Positions 12,327 to 24,140 of a stretch of 64,000 nucleotides of DNA are shown in pieces. Where the stretch lies: NCBI GenBank assembly GCA_021613535.1, contig CP075495.1, positions 7,688,001-7,752,000 of the forward strand. The letters are read 5' to 3'. This stretch comes from Adineta vaga (taxonomy: Eukaryota; Rotifera). A model generated the notes under the pieces. It saw only the letters and a program-made list of their open reading frames with translations. It ran no database searches and was not told the DNA's origin. Made by a program: the position numbers and the translations under genes. Positions within the stretch are counted from its first letter, which is position 1; each line of letters opens with the position of its first letter.

Positions 12327-14353
12327 AAACTGTAACTATCTCTCTATGAACAACTATTACAATCGATTTTAGATTTGTGTATGTGTGTGTGTCTAGTAGA
12401 CATTTCTTGTTTTTGTTATTGACTTTGAATAAATAGATGTAAAGACATTTTATAATAAATATTTTTATGCGTGATGAAATAAAATGAATGTCTCATCGGT
12501 GATTAAAGCTGTTTATTTGTAGAGCAAAGAATCACTCATGAATAGTATAATGTAGAAGAGAACTTTACTTTTATGTTTACTTATGTCACGAAAGCTGTGC
12601 ACGATTTTCTTCGACAATTAGAAAAAAAACAAAGAGCATACTTAACTGATTGTCACAGATGAAATAATATTGCCATGTTTAAATTATCGAGCGTTGAAAT
12701 TTCGAGAAAAGCAGTCTGTACTCATGAAAATAAATACATTATATACAAAGGCCTATTTTCTATTATATCAACAAGGTAGAATTAGGAAATGTAAAAGGGA
12801 ACACATCGATCGATTACATAAAATACTTTATTAAGATATCTAAAAAGAAGCAATGCATTTTTACTAATTAATACCTGACAAATAATCACGTAGGCGCTCG
12901 CTCTAGGACATTTCTAATTCTTCGAGTACATTGTATTTTATTGGACGATGATGAACTTGATCAGATGAAAATTAATTTTTAAAATGAAGAGATATATAGA
13001 AGTTTTTAACTAGCTGATGGATTACTATCAGACTATGATATATTATTTGAAATGAAATAAATGCTCGCTTTCGATTCTATACGAAATGATAAACAAATAT
13101 GTCATTTGCAACTATTCAAAACTTATTTCAATTTAATTTTCATGTCATCTAAACAGATGAATGAATTATCAATTATTTTATCAAGTGCATTGTTCATGCT
13201 TATCAGCATATATGGAACATTTTTAGGATGATTTAATATGGAAAAAGCAACTTCTAATAGAGACAATAATTTTGATAAAATCAAATTATTGAATACAAGA
13301 TGGTTAATACGAGCCAGAATCTTTTAATGTAAAAGCTATCTCTTCCGCTTGTTCGAAACTCACCATGAACTTCATATTATTATTATTATTATCATTCTCA
13401 GTTTCGTCTTCTTCTCCTTCTTCCTTGTTTTTAGTATGCTGAGACTCGTAGAAAATATGTCTCAGTCCTATTAACCAAAAGTATAGGATTCTTCAACGAA
13501 CGTGCTTGTGTGTTCAACGTAAAATAACCAAATACACTCATTAAGTGTCAAGAAATAAAAAGCAACGAAGAAATATGCAGATGACGAACAAAACTTGTGT
13601 GAAGAATCATGCAGAGAGAAAGGCAGATGTGATGAAATGGGCCGACTGGAAAGGAGAAAAGAAGAAGAAGAAGAAGAAGAAGAAGAGGAGGGAGCACGAA
13701 CACCCGTTGGCGATGAATCTAGATAAAGAATAGAGGCCGACGAGGGGCGAAGGGTTTGTCTTGGCTGTTATTACAATATAAAAAAGAGAAAGAGACAGAG
13801 AGAGAGAGAGAGAAAACGAGAAAAGCAAGAATAAGAGATTGAAAGTTTCCTAACAAGAAGCAACTGATGCATAATTTTGCCAATAATGCTTCTGGTCATA
13901 TGAACATATAGGCTATTATTCAGTGAGTAATTAGCTCTTTTTCTCTCTCTCTATGTTTATCAAGGGAGTTCTTAATTTAATACTGGTTAGCAAACAAGTT
14001 TTTGATTGACATCTGTCATATAGAAATGTAAAGAAAAATAAAATATTCTGTTGATAGATGAACAGGACTGAGAACGTTTATTGGATCCTTCTTCTTCTTT
14101 TCTTTTTCTTAATAGTTGAATACTTGGTTGAAACTATCTGAGGAGCATATATTCTATGACCTTTTTTTCTCATTTAAAAAACGTTTACAGTAAATAAGCG
14201 ATATTTACCGGAAGGAACTCGATCAGATGTAACAATATCTTACTCCTAGTGATCAGAATTCTCATTTAGCAAAAGTTGGTTTATTAGAAGAAAAAAAACT
14301 CTCTAGAAAAGAACATCGTTGCTTTGTTCTTTTTAGTATCTTATCTTCTGACT
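12327..14353. other. Spacer: protease 3'UTR, then repeats
   Basis: AATAAA at 12428-12433 is a good polyadenylation signal about 100 nt after the protease stop. The rest holds no supportable gene. It contains (GAA)n at about 13660-13687 and (GA)n at about 13793-13815. Frames near 13545-13828 are translations of these purine runs. A TTTTTAG at about 14330-14336 just before the next gene is a plausible 5'UTR splice acceptor. Confidence 0.5.
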
Positions 14354-15151
14354 ATGGAAACAAATTTAACTATTAATGATCAAACACAACGAACGATTCT
14401 TTCATCTGTTCAATCGAATTCTGATCGAACTGGTTTATTTATTGCTTTATTTCTATTATTTCTTCTTTTTATACTCATTTCATATCTATTCTATAGTTTT
14501 CTATCAATTCGACATTATTCAACTCGGCCAAATACACTTGAAAATAATACACTCGATGAAAATCTTAATAATAAAATTATTTTTAATGACAATGATGATC
14601 TTATCGATAATAATGGTGATATTATTTTCGGACCGAAAAGTTCGTTTTCAGATTGCGGAACATCAATACGTTCATCATCAATACATTCATCAAGATTTCC
14701 ACAAGCTAAACGAAGTAGTTCATATAAACTTTGTTCACAAGCATCGAACTATCTTTTAACACCACGTTTATCATCACAATTTACAACAGCAAGTATTGAA
14801 GAAGGTTTATCTCCAACGATTATTATCGAACCGAATGATGTTCATCTAGCAAATGCTTTATCAAGATCAATATCGAAATATTATGAACGTAAACGGAAAC
14901 CGAAATTAAAACGACGAACTCATTCATGTGAAGAATTAATGAATCAAACTCAAGCAAAACATCTACGTCCGCTACAGTTAACAGCTTCATTACCTATGCA
15001 TCGAAATTTACGACAGTCCACCGTTGTCAATTATCAACAACCACAAAAACATACATCACAAACATCATTTCGAAAAAAACCAACTACTATTTATGAATTA
15101 TATAAATCCGATCGAATGAGAATATCCAATCTTCTGGTTTCCGATTCTTAA
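14354..15151 (+). CDS. Single-pass membrane protein with long basic cytosolic tail, unknown
   Basis: I recognise no family. I chose the ATG at 14354 (METNLTIND); upstream in-frame codons lack ATG. The protein has 265 residues. A short N-terminus of about 25 residues carries a sequon (NLT). One strong Leu/Phe-rich transmembrane helix follows at about 28-52. The remaining 210 residues are polar: an Asn/Asp-rich stretch, Ser-rich clusters, and a basic region (YYERKRKPKLKRRTHSCEEL) that could carry an RRTHS-type phosphorylation site. The predicted topology is outside-N, inside-C, with no signal peptide. It is one exon and converges on the KCNQ gene. It could be a small adaptor or channel-associated protein, but nothing in the sequence proves that. 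Confidence 0.7.
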   Translation: METNLTINDQTQRTILSSVQSNSDRTGLFIALFLLFLLFILISYLFYSFLSIRHYSTRPNTLENNTLDENLNNKIIFNDNDDLIDNNGDIIFGPKSSFSDCGTSIRSSSIHSSRFPQAKRSSSYKLCSQASNYLLTPRLSSQFTTASIEEGLSPTIIIEPNDVHLANALSRSISKYYERKRKPKLKRRTHSCEELMNQTQAKHLRPLQLTASLPMHRNLRQSTVVNYQQPQKHTSQTSFRKKPTTIYELYKSDRMRISNLLVSDS

Positions 15152-15306
15152 TTATAACAAAAAAAACTAAGATTGAATACAATCATGTTTCTCGAAACAA
15201 TTTCTTCGTGGACGAGGAAAATTCATTTTTTTCTCTATTATAATCGCAGTGAAGAATAAAAAAATACAACTGAAAAAAAGAACAGACAAAAGATACTGTG
15301 TCATTC

Positions 15307-18300
15307 TCATGGGATTTCTTCTTCAACAGAAGAAAATTTAACGCTTGAATTTGGTGACATCGTTTTTGTTGCGCGTTGATGAGTTTTCAAACTGGGGTTC
15401 GATACTCGATCCAATTTATCATCAATATTTTTCAATAATGTGTACATATTTTCCATTGTTTGTCCCATATCGCAAATCGTATCCTCAACACGTTGCATTC
15501 GAGCCAAAACAGTTAATTTCATACGATCTTCACTATTTACTAATGGTTGTTTACCAATCGTATGTTCAAGTCTAATGAAAACAAAAAACAAATTGATAAT
15601 AAAAACGTGTTTTTTTTCATTCTATGTATGTTTTACTTTCGCTGTAATTCTTTGATTCTCATCATCATATTAATATGTCCATGTGAATATTGTTCAAGTA
15701 CATCACGTACGTCATAAGGTTTTCGAGCTTGCTAGAATAAGAATAAAATAAATAAATAATTCAGAATAATTGTATGAATAGTATTTTTTTCACTTGAAAA
15801 CGTTTACGAGCAACGATTAATTGCATTTTACGAATACATCGTATCATGCGTTTGTGATCTTCTGTTAAACTATAGAAGAAAAACAGAATTGTATTTATTA
15901 TGCTAAAAATAAAACTTAAGATTGATTCTTTTCATGATATAAAATAAGTTTCATAAAAAGTCATGAGGAGATCAAGGCCATTCCTTCGACAGCTGTCAAT
16001 AGAAACACGAACATTGTTTTTAATGATACTTCTTTATTAGTATAAATTATGATGACATTCATGTTAAGCCTTTCCGGTCAATATAAACTCGATATTCTAC
16101 TCATTCAAGTACTTTTTTACTGTCCGATACATACAAATGAATGGCAAGACTATTATTTAGCAGAAATTTGTACCGATTCAAAAAATAAACCGACTTATTT
16201 TATTCTACCTATGACGCGAGTTAAAGAGGAAATTGTTAACTACGACATTTATAGACGCGATTTATCTATTGTTTTTTTCTCAAGCGTAAAATTACTCTTT
16301 TTGAATTATGAAACAGTATCGGTCTCATTCTTGTCTCTATACCATTCATGTCATTCCCTTGATAATTCAAATTTGCACTTTAATTACAATGCATTCATGA
16401 TATCCAAAAACTACTTGAAAGCTTTTCACAACCCAATCTCTGAAGAATTCTAGCAGCAATCTTTTTAGATTCGAAATATTGATTGGAATGCATTAAATAG
16501 ATTTCTTTTTCCTACAATTTAAAATCACTTAGTCTACAATGAAACTGACGACCATGAAAAAGAAAAAGAACGCAACTCGGTACTTTCTACTTTTAATAGA
16601 CATATGCAAGAATGTTACACCTTTTGTCAAATAAGAAACCCCTCAAGAGAATTGCTTGACGTATTCTCTAATAACATGCTATGAAATATGATCTCTCTAT
16701 TTTTAAGTGAGGACTACAGATGGTATTAGTTCTATATAAGAATGAGATTTTTGTTCGATAAAAATAGATAAATCAAACATACGACCAAAGTTTAATTGGT
16801 TCTTCTTCAAAATCTTCATCATCATGTTCATTACTTGCCATGACATAACAACCTTTAGATAAAAAACATTCTATTTTTCTGTAGAAAATCGAATCTTTTG
16901 TAGCATAGATCCTACCTGTTGTATTTGATAATGATGATGTTGAATCTCGAGGTTCACTATTGACTGGTGATTGTAAAATGTTTGGTGATGATGGTGGTGC
17001 TGTTCCTTGTCCAGTTCTTTTCGATCGATTTTTCTTGACAGAAGTTGCTAAACGTAAATAACGAAGTTTTTCTGCCGTTCTCTCTAAAACAGAATACATA
17101 GATGACGAGATAATTTCATTTTTGTCTTAAGAAATTGTACCACTAAATGTTTGATTATTTGTTGAAAATGTTTTTGTTGGGGGTGAAGATGAATTTGGAT
17201 CAGCAACATGTAAATAAATATTCCATGTTGCAATACACGATGAACCAGGTGCACTTGCATAAACACGCCATGCTGCTTGAATTAAAGTTGCTGCAGCGGG
17301 AATTTGTCGAGAGAAATGTTTTTGACGTTGTTTTTGTTGAACTTTTAGAGCAAAACCTGAACCAAGTATGCCCTAAAATAGAATGCATTCTATAACAATA
17401 CTATTCTTCGTTTTATTCTTCGAATATTTACAGCTGGTAAAGCAAAGAATGATATCGCAAATATTGCAAAACAAGAAGCAATAATTTTGCCAACCCTGAA
17501 CAAATAAAGAAACAAAGAGTTTGAACGAAAATTCTGGAAGAAAACTTATTACTTACCACGTAATTGGATAAATATCACCATATCTGATCAAATAGAAACA
17601 TATGTGAATGTAACTCATAGATTTACTGAGGATACGTACCCAATAGTTGTTATTGTAATTACACCCCACCTATACGCATACACATACACACATACAGACT
17701 TTACTATGAAGCAATTTATGTTCTTTTCAAAAGAAGCTTACCATAATGCATCAGCATAGGATTCAAAATGGCCATCAGCATCTTTAGCACCACGTATACC
17801 ACCCACTTTTTCATCTTTTTCCGCAATATATACAAGATAACTACATGAAATTAATGCAAGAAATCCAATATATAATGTTGTAATCAATTCCTTTCAAAAA
17901 AGAAAAATTAAAATCAAAAATAAGTATCCTATCCTAATTCTTCTTCATACTTGTCGATGAATATAAACAACACTTCCTAACAATCGCCATGTACCTCCAT
18001 GTCTATCGACATGTAAAACACGTAAAATCTGTAGAAATCGAACACCACGAATAGCTGATGCTGCAAATGTTTGACGATCACTTCCTAATGTTAGCATCAA
18101 TGTTGATGCGACAACTACCAACAAATCTTATTAAACAAATATAAAAAGATCAAACATCTGATTAAATCATTAATAAATAATATTCTCTTACCAACAACAG
18201 CAATTGGTTTTCGTGCAAAACGAAATCGACCCGAAATGCCCATGTATTTACTTCGACATCCAGCTGACCAAAGTCGTAAAACATATTCAATACCAAAGAA

Positions 18301-18745
18301 AACTACCAGAAAGATTTCTATCCAATAAACATGTACTGATAGAGAACTAGAAAATTTTTCAATTGTGGATAAAACGGATAAAACTAAACAGACAAGTACG
18401 ACCATAAATCTAAATATAAAAAGTAATTGTACGATGAAATTTTTTTTCTTCTTGTACATACACAAAAAAATGATATAAAAAGCATTTTAATCCAGTTGGT
18501 CTTTCAAGAAAATTATACAATAATATTTGTATATTTGAACGGACTGAACGTGAATTATTCTTTGGTAGATATGGCATTGGTAAAAACGCTAATGAATAAT
18601 AAGTTGGAAATGATGATTGACTTAATCGCGAAGCTTGAATTGTCGAATGATATAAGAATGAAAGACCAACATCTCGGTCTTGTTTTAATGATTGAGATCC
18701 TTCATTATTCGACTCTCTGTCACGATGATGATCATGAAAATGCAT
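15307..18745 (-). CDS. KCNQ: KCNQ-type (Kv7) voltage-gated potassium channel
   Basis: Kv7 channels carry M-type potassium currents and need PIP2 and calmodulin. Twelve exons: 18745-18462, 18409-18192, 18126-17951, 17890-17742, 17669-17640, 17583-17557, 17495-17432, 17372-17141, 17083-16783, 15869-15794, 15731-15637 and 15571-15307. They give 638 residues. LERPTG and [11 protein letters not shown] mark the start and S1. ARKPIAVV is the S2-S3 link. S4 lies at about 194-210 ([19 protein letters not shown]). The filter is TTIGYGD at 283-289. [18 protein letters not shown] is S6 and the gate. Helix A has an IQ-like motif ([10 protein letters not shown]), helix C has [15 protein letters not shown], and the C-terminal coiled coil is for subunit assembly ([14 protein letters not shown]). 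I chose the start at MHFHDHH, since the sequence before it is a pyrimidine tract. An in-frame 63-nt segment (16853-16915) may be an optional intron. Confidence 0.95.
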
Positions 18746-21700
18746 CAGTAACAGGACAAATCGTATACGCACAGAGATAGGACGGAAAAACAAAAGAAAA
18801 AGATAGAGAAGAAGAAGAAAGAGAAGAAGAAGGCGAAAAAGAATCAATAAGAAGACACTTATTCGGAATACTTCAATAAGATGAACAATAATGATATAAG
18901 TAATAATCAATTGTTCAAGAAATGATTACATGAGCACAGAAATGTTCATTGGGCATCTAAAGAAGAACAAAGCATATATATATATTCCTAAATATTCGTT
19001 ACCGTTGACATACATATTTTTCTGATCGTCATTTTCAGTATGAAACATTTTCAAAAGAAGAAGGTCTAAAATACTCAACTCTCTTTATTATATTTTAAAC
19101 TGAGCCAATATTAAAATTATTCGATAGATATGTTTTCATCGAAAGAATTTATTATATCTCGAGGCATGTATATGACCATGATGTATATACTGTAAAAGTC
19201 ATTTCCTTAGTCTTCTTGATCAAACTAGGAATCTAAAGAACAAAAAGCTATTAAATCATAGTTATGACAGCTTTTCCAGTTAGAACAATATTGATCAAGA
19301 GAAAGTAAAAAAACAGATGATACATTAAACTTAATCGTTTTCTATTCGAGAGGTTTTTTTGATAGATTTTCACTCTGTAGCTAACATTATTTGTTATAGA
19401 TAATATCTTCTCGAAGAAATGTTTTTTTATCTGAAGACTTGTTCAAATATCATATTATAATGAAGAAAAACAGTGAACAAATGGCGTCAACAAAAAAGAT
19501 TTTTCAAAATTCCATTAACATGATGATGATAATCATATTCGTCAGTTTAGTGATGACGATCTTCAAAGGCTTGAATGCACAATAAGATGCTATCATTTTC
19601 ATCATATCAATTAGCGTCCTAACTCATCGTTTCTTACTTACAGAAGGGAGAGAGAGAGCGAAAAAACGGATATATATACATGTATTAATTCTGTTGTCAC
19701 TCTCTTTTTGTTGTTTTCTATGTCGTGTTCAACGAGAAACTCTATTGATAGATGCCGACAAGAATCTTCAACAAATTATAAACACTGACTAACTCATTAG
19801 TCTAACAAACCTTAAAAAATGCACGTCGTCCAAATGCTCTTCTTACTTTTTTTCCCTTCTTTTTCTCTCTCGTGCTTCTAGAAAATGATCAAAGACGAGC
19901 AACACATACATTATCACGCAATAATGACTACTATTGTAAGAGAAGAAAAGCAAGAGAACATATGAGAAAATAATTATGAGATGATCATTTGAGATATCCG
20001 TGTGCTCTTGGTTTCTTTTTTATTGCGTGTAAATTACTTTCTTTTCATTATTTTTATTTGATAATCTTTCTTTCTTTTTGTTCAATCATATGCTGTATCA
20101 TAAATAATTACACAAAAATAACTCGAATTTCAATTTCTAATCTGTTTTAACACGAAAACTTAGTTTTACGTACAACTTATACATTAAATATCTTTCGGGG
20201 AAAAAACAATTAACTAAATAGTCTAGAAAAAAAACAGAATTTATTCAACTATAGTCTATTAATATAAAATATCTCATTTATGAATTAGAAGTTCTTATAT
20301 GTTCAAATTTACGATTCATAGAAAAGCTAAACTCGAATCATGTCTGAAAAATATCCTATTATACAAAATAACTTCATGATAATTAAAAATGTTCTCATGA
20401 ACCGATAAACTTCATTGATCATCATCTTCATTCAATTTTAGAGATCATTTTTTATAAGTCACATGCATGTATTAATTGAGAAATCGCAATATTGTTTTTC
20501 TATTTATGACACTTGAGAAAAAAAAAATCTATGAAATATTAACATAAATTATATTTACTTGACTAGCACGGACAAACACATTAATATTATGCAAAATACT
20601 CATCGCTTTTGACGAAATATTTCTATAAATATTTGAATGTTTTGAAGAATTTATTTACAACTTTAGAGTTCTTCTTTAATCATAGAAGTTAAATCCAATA
20701 CGTAGAGATATGATCATTATTTGGTATTAGAATGAAAAAAATGAATGTTTTTTTCCTCTATTAAAAGATTAGATAAAGAGCTTTCTTTTTCCTTTCTAAT
20801 ACCTGATGATGAGTTTTCCTCGTTTTTCAAGAGTTTCATATTTTTCATAATCCACTGGTTTATTTGAAGTTGAGATGTATGTTCTTGTATGTTATTAGAT
20901 ACGGATTTGCAAATAACAGATCAAATTTATAGTTTGTCTACTCTATAACCATCTGAATGATGATTTATTCGTAGATGATAAAAGAAATTCAAATGAAAGT
21001 ATTAGATGAAAAATAACAATTTGTTTTAGTTATTTTTAGAGTTTAACACGTTGGTACTCGTGGTTTCTTCAACACAAATTTCTTTTCTTTCGTATCCACA
21101 AATAGAAAACGATTTGTACTTTGAGTAAATATATCCATTCAAATGAAGATATGATGATTGTCACAGCAAATTAAGCAAGATGTAAAATATATCGAAAGGA
21201 AATTTCGTCGCCTTTTTTTCCTTCTTCATCTTGAAATACAGATCTTTATACAACATAGGTATAATCAGAAAAAAACATGTACATGATTGACAACGAGGTA
21301 TTAATCAAATTTGTAATCCGTGTTTTTTTCTTTACTTGCGCTCTTTTTCTCTCTTCATTTCTCTTGATATAAGTATATACCTATGCTTTTTTCCTTTTGA
21401 ATGAGACTGTCTTCTATATACAACAGTATAGCTGCGAGATAATCATTTAGGTAAAGAGAACGAGTTGAGAGAAAATACACAGTCTATGAACGAGAAAGGG
21501 AACGAAAGAAAAAACCCTCACATTTCGTTACATTGTACCAACATTTCTCCTACGTAATACAGTAATTCAAATCGAAATAATCTACCGCGTAGACGAATAA
21601 GCAAGTCTTGTCCTTGTATAACATCGAAAATTTTGCTTCGTTTTTTTTCTTTGACAAGAACAAGAGAGCACGAATGAGAGAGAGATTGAGAGAAAAAATG

Positions 21701-21977
21701 AATCTTAACGATTGAAGAGATGAAACAAAATATATAACTCCCGTTTGATGAAGACTGAACTCGTTTTCTTCTCATTGACATAGGTGTCAAATAAATCGAG
21801 TTGAAAGTAAAGTCAAGTTTTTTCCTCCTCTTTTATCCTTCTTCTTCTTCTTCATCTTCATCTCCTCTTCGAAGGAAATCCAACACCAAAAATTCGTCAT
21901 GAAGCAAGTAATTGCCATCGTTTTATTTCTTTTTTAGCATTTGAAATAAATCTACTACTGTACGAAGTTTTCAAACG
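18746..21977. other. 3.2-kb spacer, no gene seen
   Basis: Divergent spacer between KCNQ and the claudin-like gene. It is AT-rich with scattered pyrimidine tracts, such as TTC-rich sequence at about 21837-21865. A 90-residue minus-strand frame at 21518-21790 has no splice context or recognisable motif. A TTTTTTAG at about 21930-21937 could end a 5'UTR intron of the following gene. Confidence 0.45.
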
Positions 21978-22882
21978 ATGGAAAAGGGTAAAATATTATA
22001 TTTTGGCGTTTTTATTCTTGTGGTATTCGCATTCATCTTTCATGTTACTGCAATGGGTCATCATCATTGGAAAAAAGCAGAGCCAAGAAATAGTAGCATC
22101 GCGACTGATTATGGTTTCAACTACACATCTATCGGTTTGTTTACACGATGCGTCACCAACGATTTTACCAAAACGGAAAATTGTTTTCCTAATCTTTATC
22201 CTAAGAATAGTAGCTGTCCTGTTGGCTATTGTTTATTAAGAACTTCAGATTCATCCTGTCCATGTGATTTCTTACCATCGACGAAAGGTATTGCCGCATG
22301 TACCATCATTGCTGCTATCTTTCTTGGTCTGGCGATTATTATTTTATTTATTCATTCAATTAATACATCAGAAACTCGTTCAATAGGCTTAGTTTTAGGT
22401 CTATTTCCCTTACTTTTGCTTTTATTAGCATTCATATTTATCCTTATTGCACTGATACTTATTGGAAGTTATTTATCACGAGATATCATGAATCTTGTGC
22501 GTGATTATCCGAACTCTAGTAAGTATATCTTAATGATTAAAAACAATGTTTATACCAATAGGGAAAGATTCATTTTTCAATACAAAGAAAGAACAATTTT
22601 TTATTGTCAAAAAATTGACTATAACTTTTGAATTGACGTCTAAAAATTTATTTCAATGACATCGAGCAAAAGATAGAATTGATGTTCTTTATTATTGATG
22701 ATCCTTAAATTTCTTTTTCATTTCAAGGTTCAGAAACATCGGTACTTAGAGATCGTGCTCGAGAATATTTCAAAGTTCGTGTCGATTGGTCAACTGGTCT
22801 TGAAATTATTTCGTTAGTTTTTACATTTATTTCATTAATCCTATACAGTGCATTTGTATTTAAATTTGGACGATCATCTTAA
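21978..22882 (+). CDS. Claudin/PMP22-like four-transmembrane protein
   Basis: Two exons, 21978-22518 and 22728-22882, give 231 residues. There are four hydrophobic helices: at the very N-terminus (YFGVFILVVFAFIFHV), two in the middle (CTIIAAIFLGLAIIILF and a long Leu-rich one), and one near the C-terminus (LEIISLVFTFISLILYSAFV). The first extracellular loop contains sequons (NSS and NYT) and a SIGLFTRC...C pattern that resembles the W-GLW-C-C signature of the claudin/PMP22/EMP superfamily, with Phe for Trp. Extra Cys (CPVGYCL, CPCDF) add disulphide potential. Such proteins act in cell-cell junctions or regulate channels. The 209-nt intron contains in-frame sequence after the donor. Family placement rests on topology and one motif and is moderately secure. 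Confidence 0.75.
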
Positions 22883-23659
22883 ATTAAAGAAAAAAACTCC
22901 CAAAGAAAATAATAACATCAACGCAATGTACGGTTATTGATGAATATAATACATCCATATACATTAATTCTTCTTTTCTATTTTATTTTATATGTATAGT
23001 AGTTTTTCAAGTGCCTTTTGTGACCTCAGCGTTTTTTTTTGTTGCGTTCATCATCTATTTGATTCTTTTTCTATATAAAAGAAAAATCATATTTTCTTTT
23101 TTCTTTTTTTATTGTATTAAAATTTATTTTCTAGATTCTTTTCTTTCTTTACGAGATAAATATCAAATTAAATTCTATCTATATCTTTTGACCTTGAGAA
23201 TATAAAATATCATGAATTGAGTAGATTTAATCGATGTTTTCATCTGTAAATTTACAAGTAGGTAGCGTGTATGTCATGAGTTTTTTCCTTCTTCTTTTTT
23301 TTTTATTAAACGTAAAGAATTATGTTAAATATTTTTCTTAATAAAATTCGGTTGAATATCATGCTCAAACTGAATCGAAAGAAAACGTTTAATCCATTGA
23401 TAAAACAAGGATTAACGTAGAGAATATCATCTATACTGAATCACAAAATCATGTCAGAAAATGACAAGATATTCTTATGTTATATCATTTACAAAATAGT
23501 AACGAATGTATGACATACGTTTGTTAAAAATTATTTGCCCTTTTTTCGAAATAGAAATTTGAAGAGGTCGAATATTTTTCTGTAGTCTTTCAAATGGTAT
23601 AGACAACAAAGATTTAATCATATATATTTATATTTACAAAAGATGTATGAATATCAAAT
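22883..23659. other. Spacer, no gene seen
   Basis: AT-rich 3' flank of the claudin-like gene with T-rich tracts. A 64-residue frame at 23011-23205 is low-complexity Phe/Tyr/Leu and has no coding look. Confidence 0.45.
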
Positions 23660-24140
23660 ATGGCAATCGTATTTTCAAAGACTGTGTGTACGCGTAAATT
23701 TTTGAAACCATACGCGAGAAGATATTTAACTAAATATTTATTCAGTCGGTGTTGTTGTCAAGGTTATTATTTCTTTCGTTTTCTTTTTCGTTATTCAATT
23801 ATTTTGAATAGTGGAGAATTTGAATAATCAACGAGGACGATCTTCTATTGAACATTCATCGATTTTATTCGAGAAAAAATATGATGATATTCGACTTGAA
23901 GCAATTCATGCAGGAATTCTTTTAAGAGAAACAGATGAAAAAATCGATGAAATTATTTATGATGGATTACAGATAAAATCTCATGCAGATAATATACGTT
24001 CGAATGCTGTAAGATTTTATCGAAATTTAATACAATCAGAAAAATGTATTCGATATTTTCAATGGATATTTGTTTTAGTTCTTTTTATATTGGGTATTGT
24101 TTTCATTCTGAAAGTTTTTATTAGTAAAACCAAAAGATAA
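23660..24140 (+). CDS. Small tail-anchored coiled-coil protein, SNARE-like
   Basis: Exon 2 (23812-24140) is clear: about 110 codons ending in a strong hydrophobic helix (FQWIFVLVLFILGIVFILKVF) and a short basic tail (ISKTKR). It has no in-frame ATG, so an upstream exon is needed. Exon 1 (23660-23693), starting ATGGCAATC and ending in donor GTAAAT, closes the phase across a 118-nt intron and gives 120 residues. The cytosolic part has a heptad-like segment (LLRETDEKIDEIIYDGLQ) placed as in Qb-type SNAREs or related membrane-fusion proteins, with the membrane anchor at the very C-terminus. I cannot name the SNARE. Another tail-anchored coiled-coil family remains possible. The exon 1 choice is the weakest part. 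Confidence 0.5.

Noticed and set aside
18427-18780. 117-residue plus frame opposite KCNQ exon 1
   Set aside because: Antisense shadow of a confirmed coding exon.
19000-21900. Possible transposon remnant or RNA gene in the KCNQ-claudin spacer
   Set aside because: I saw no terminal repeats, no coding relic, and no tRNA-like box pattern.
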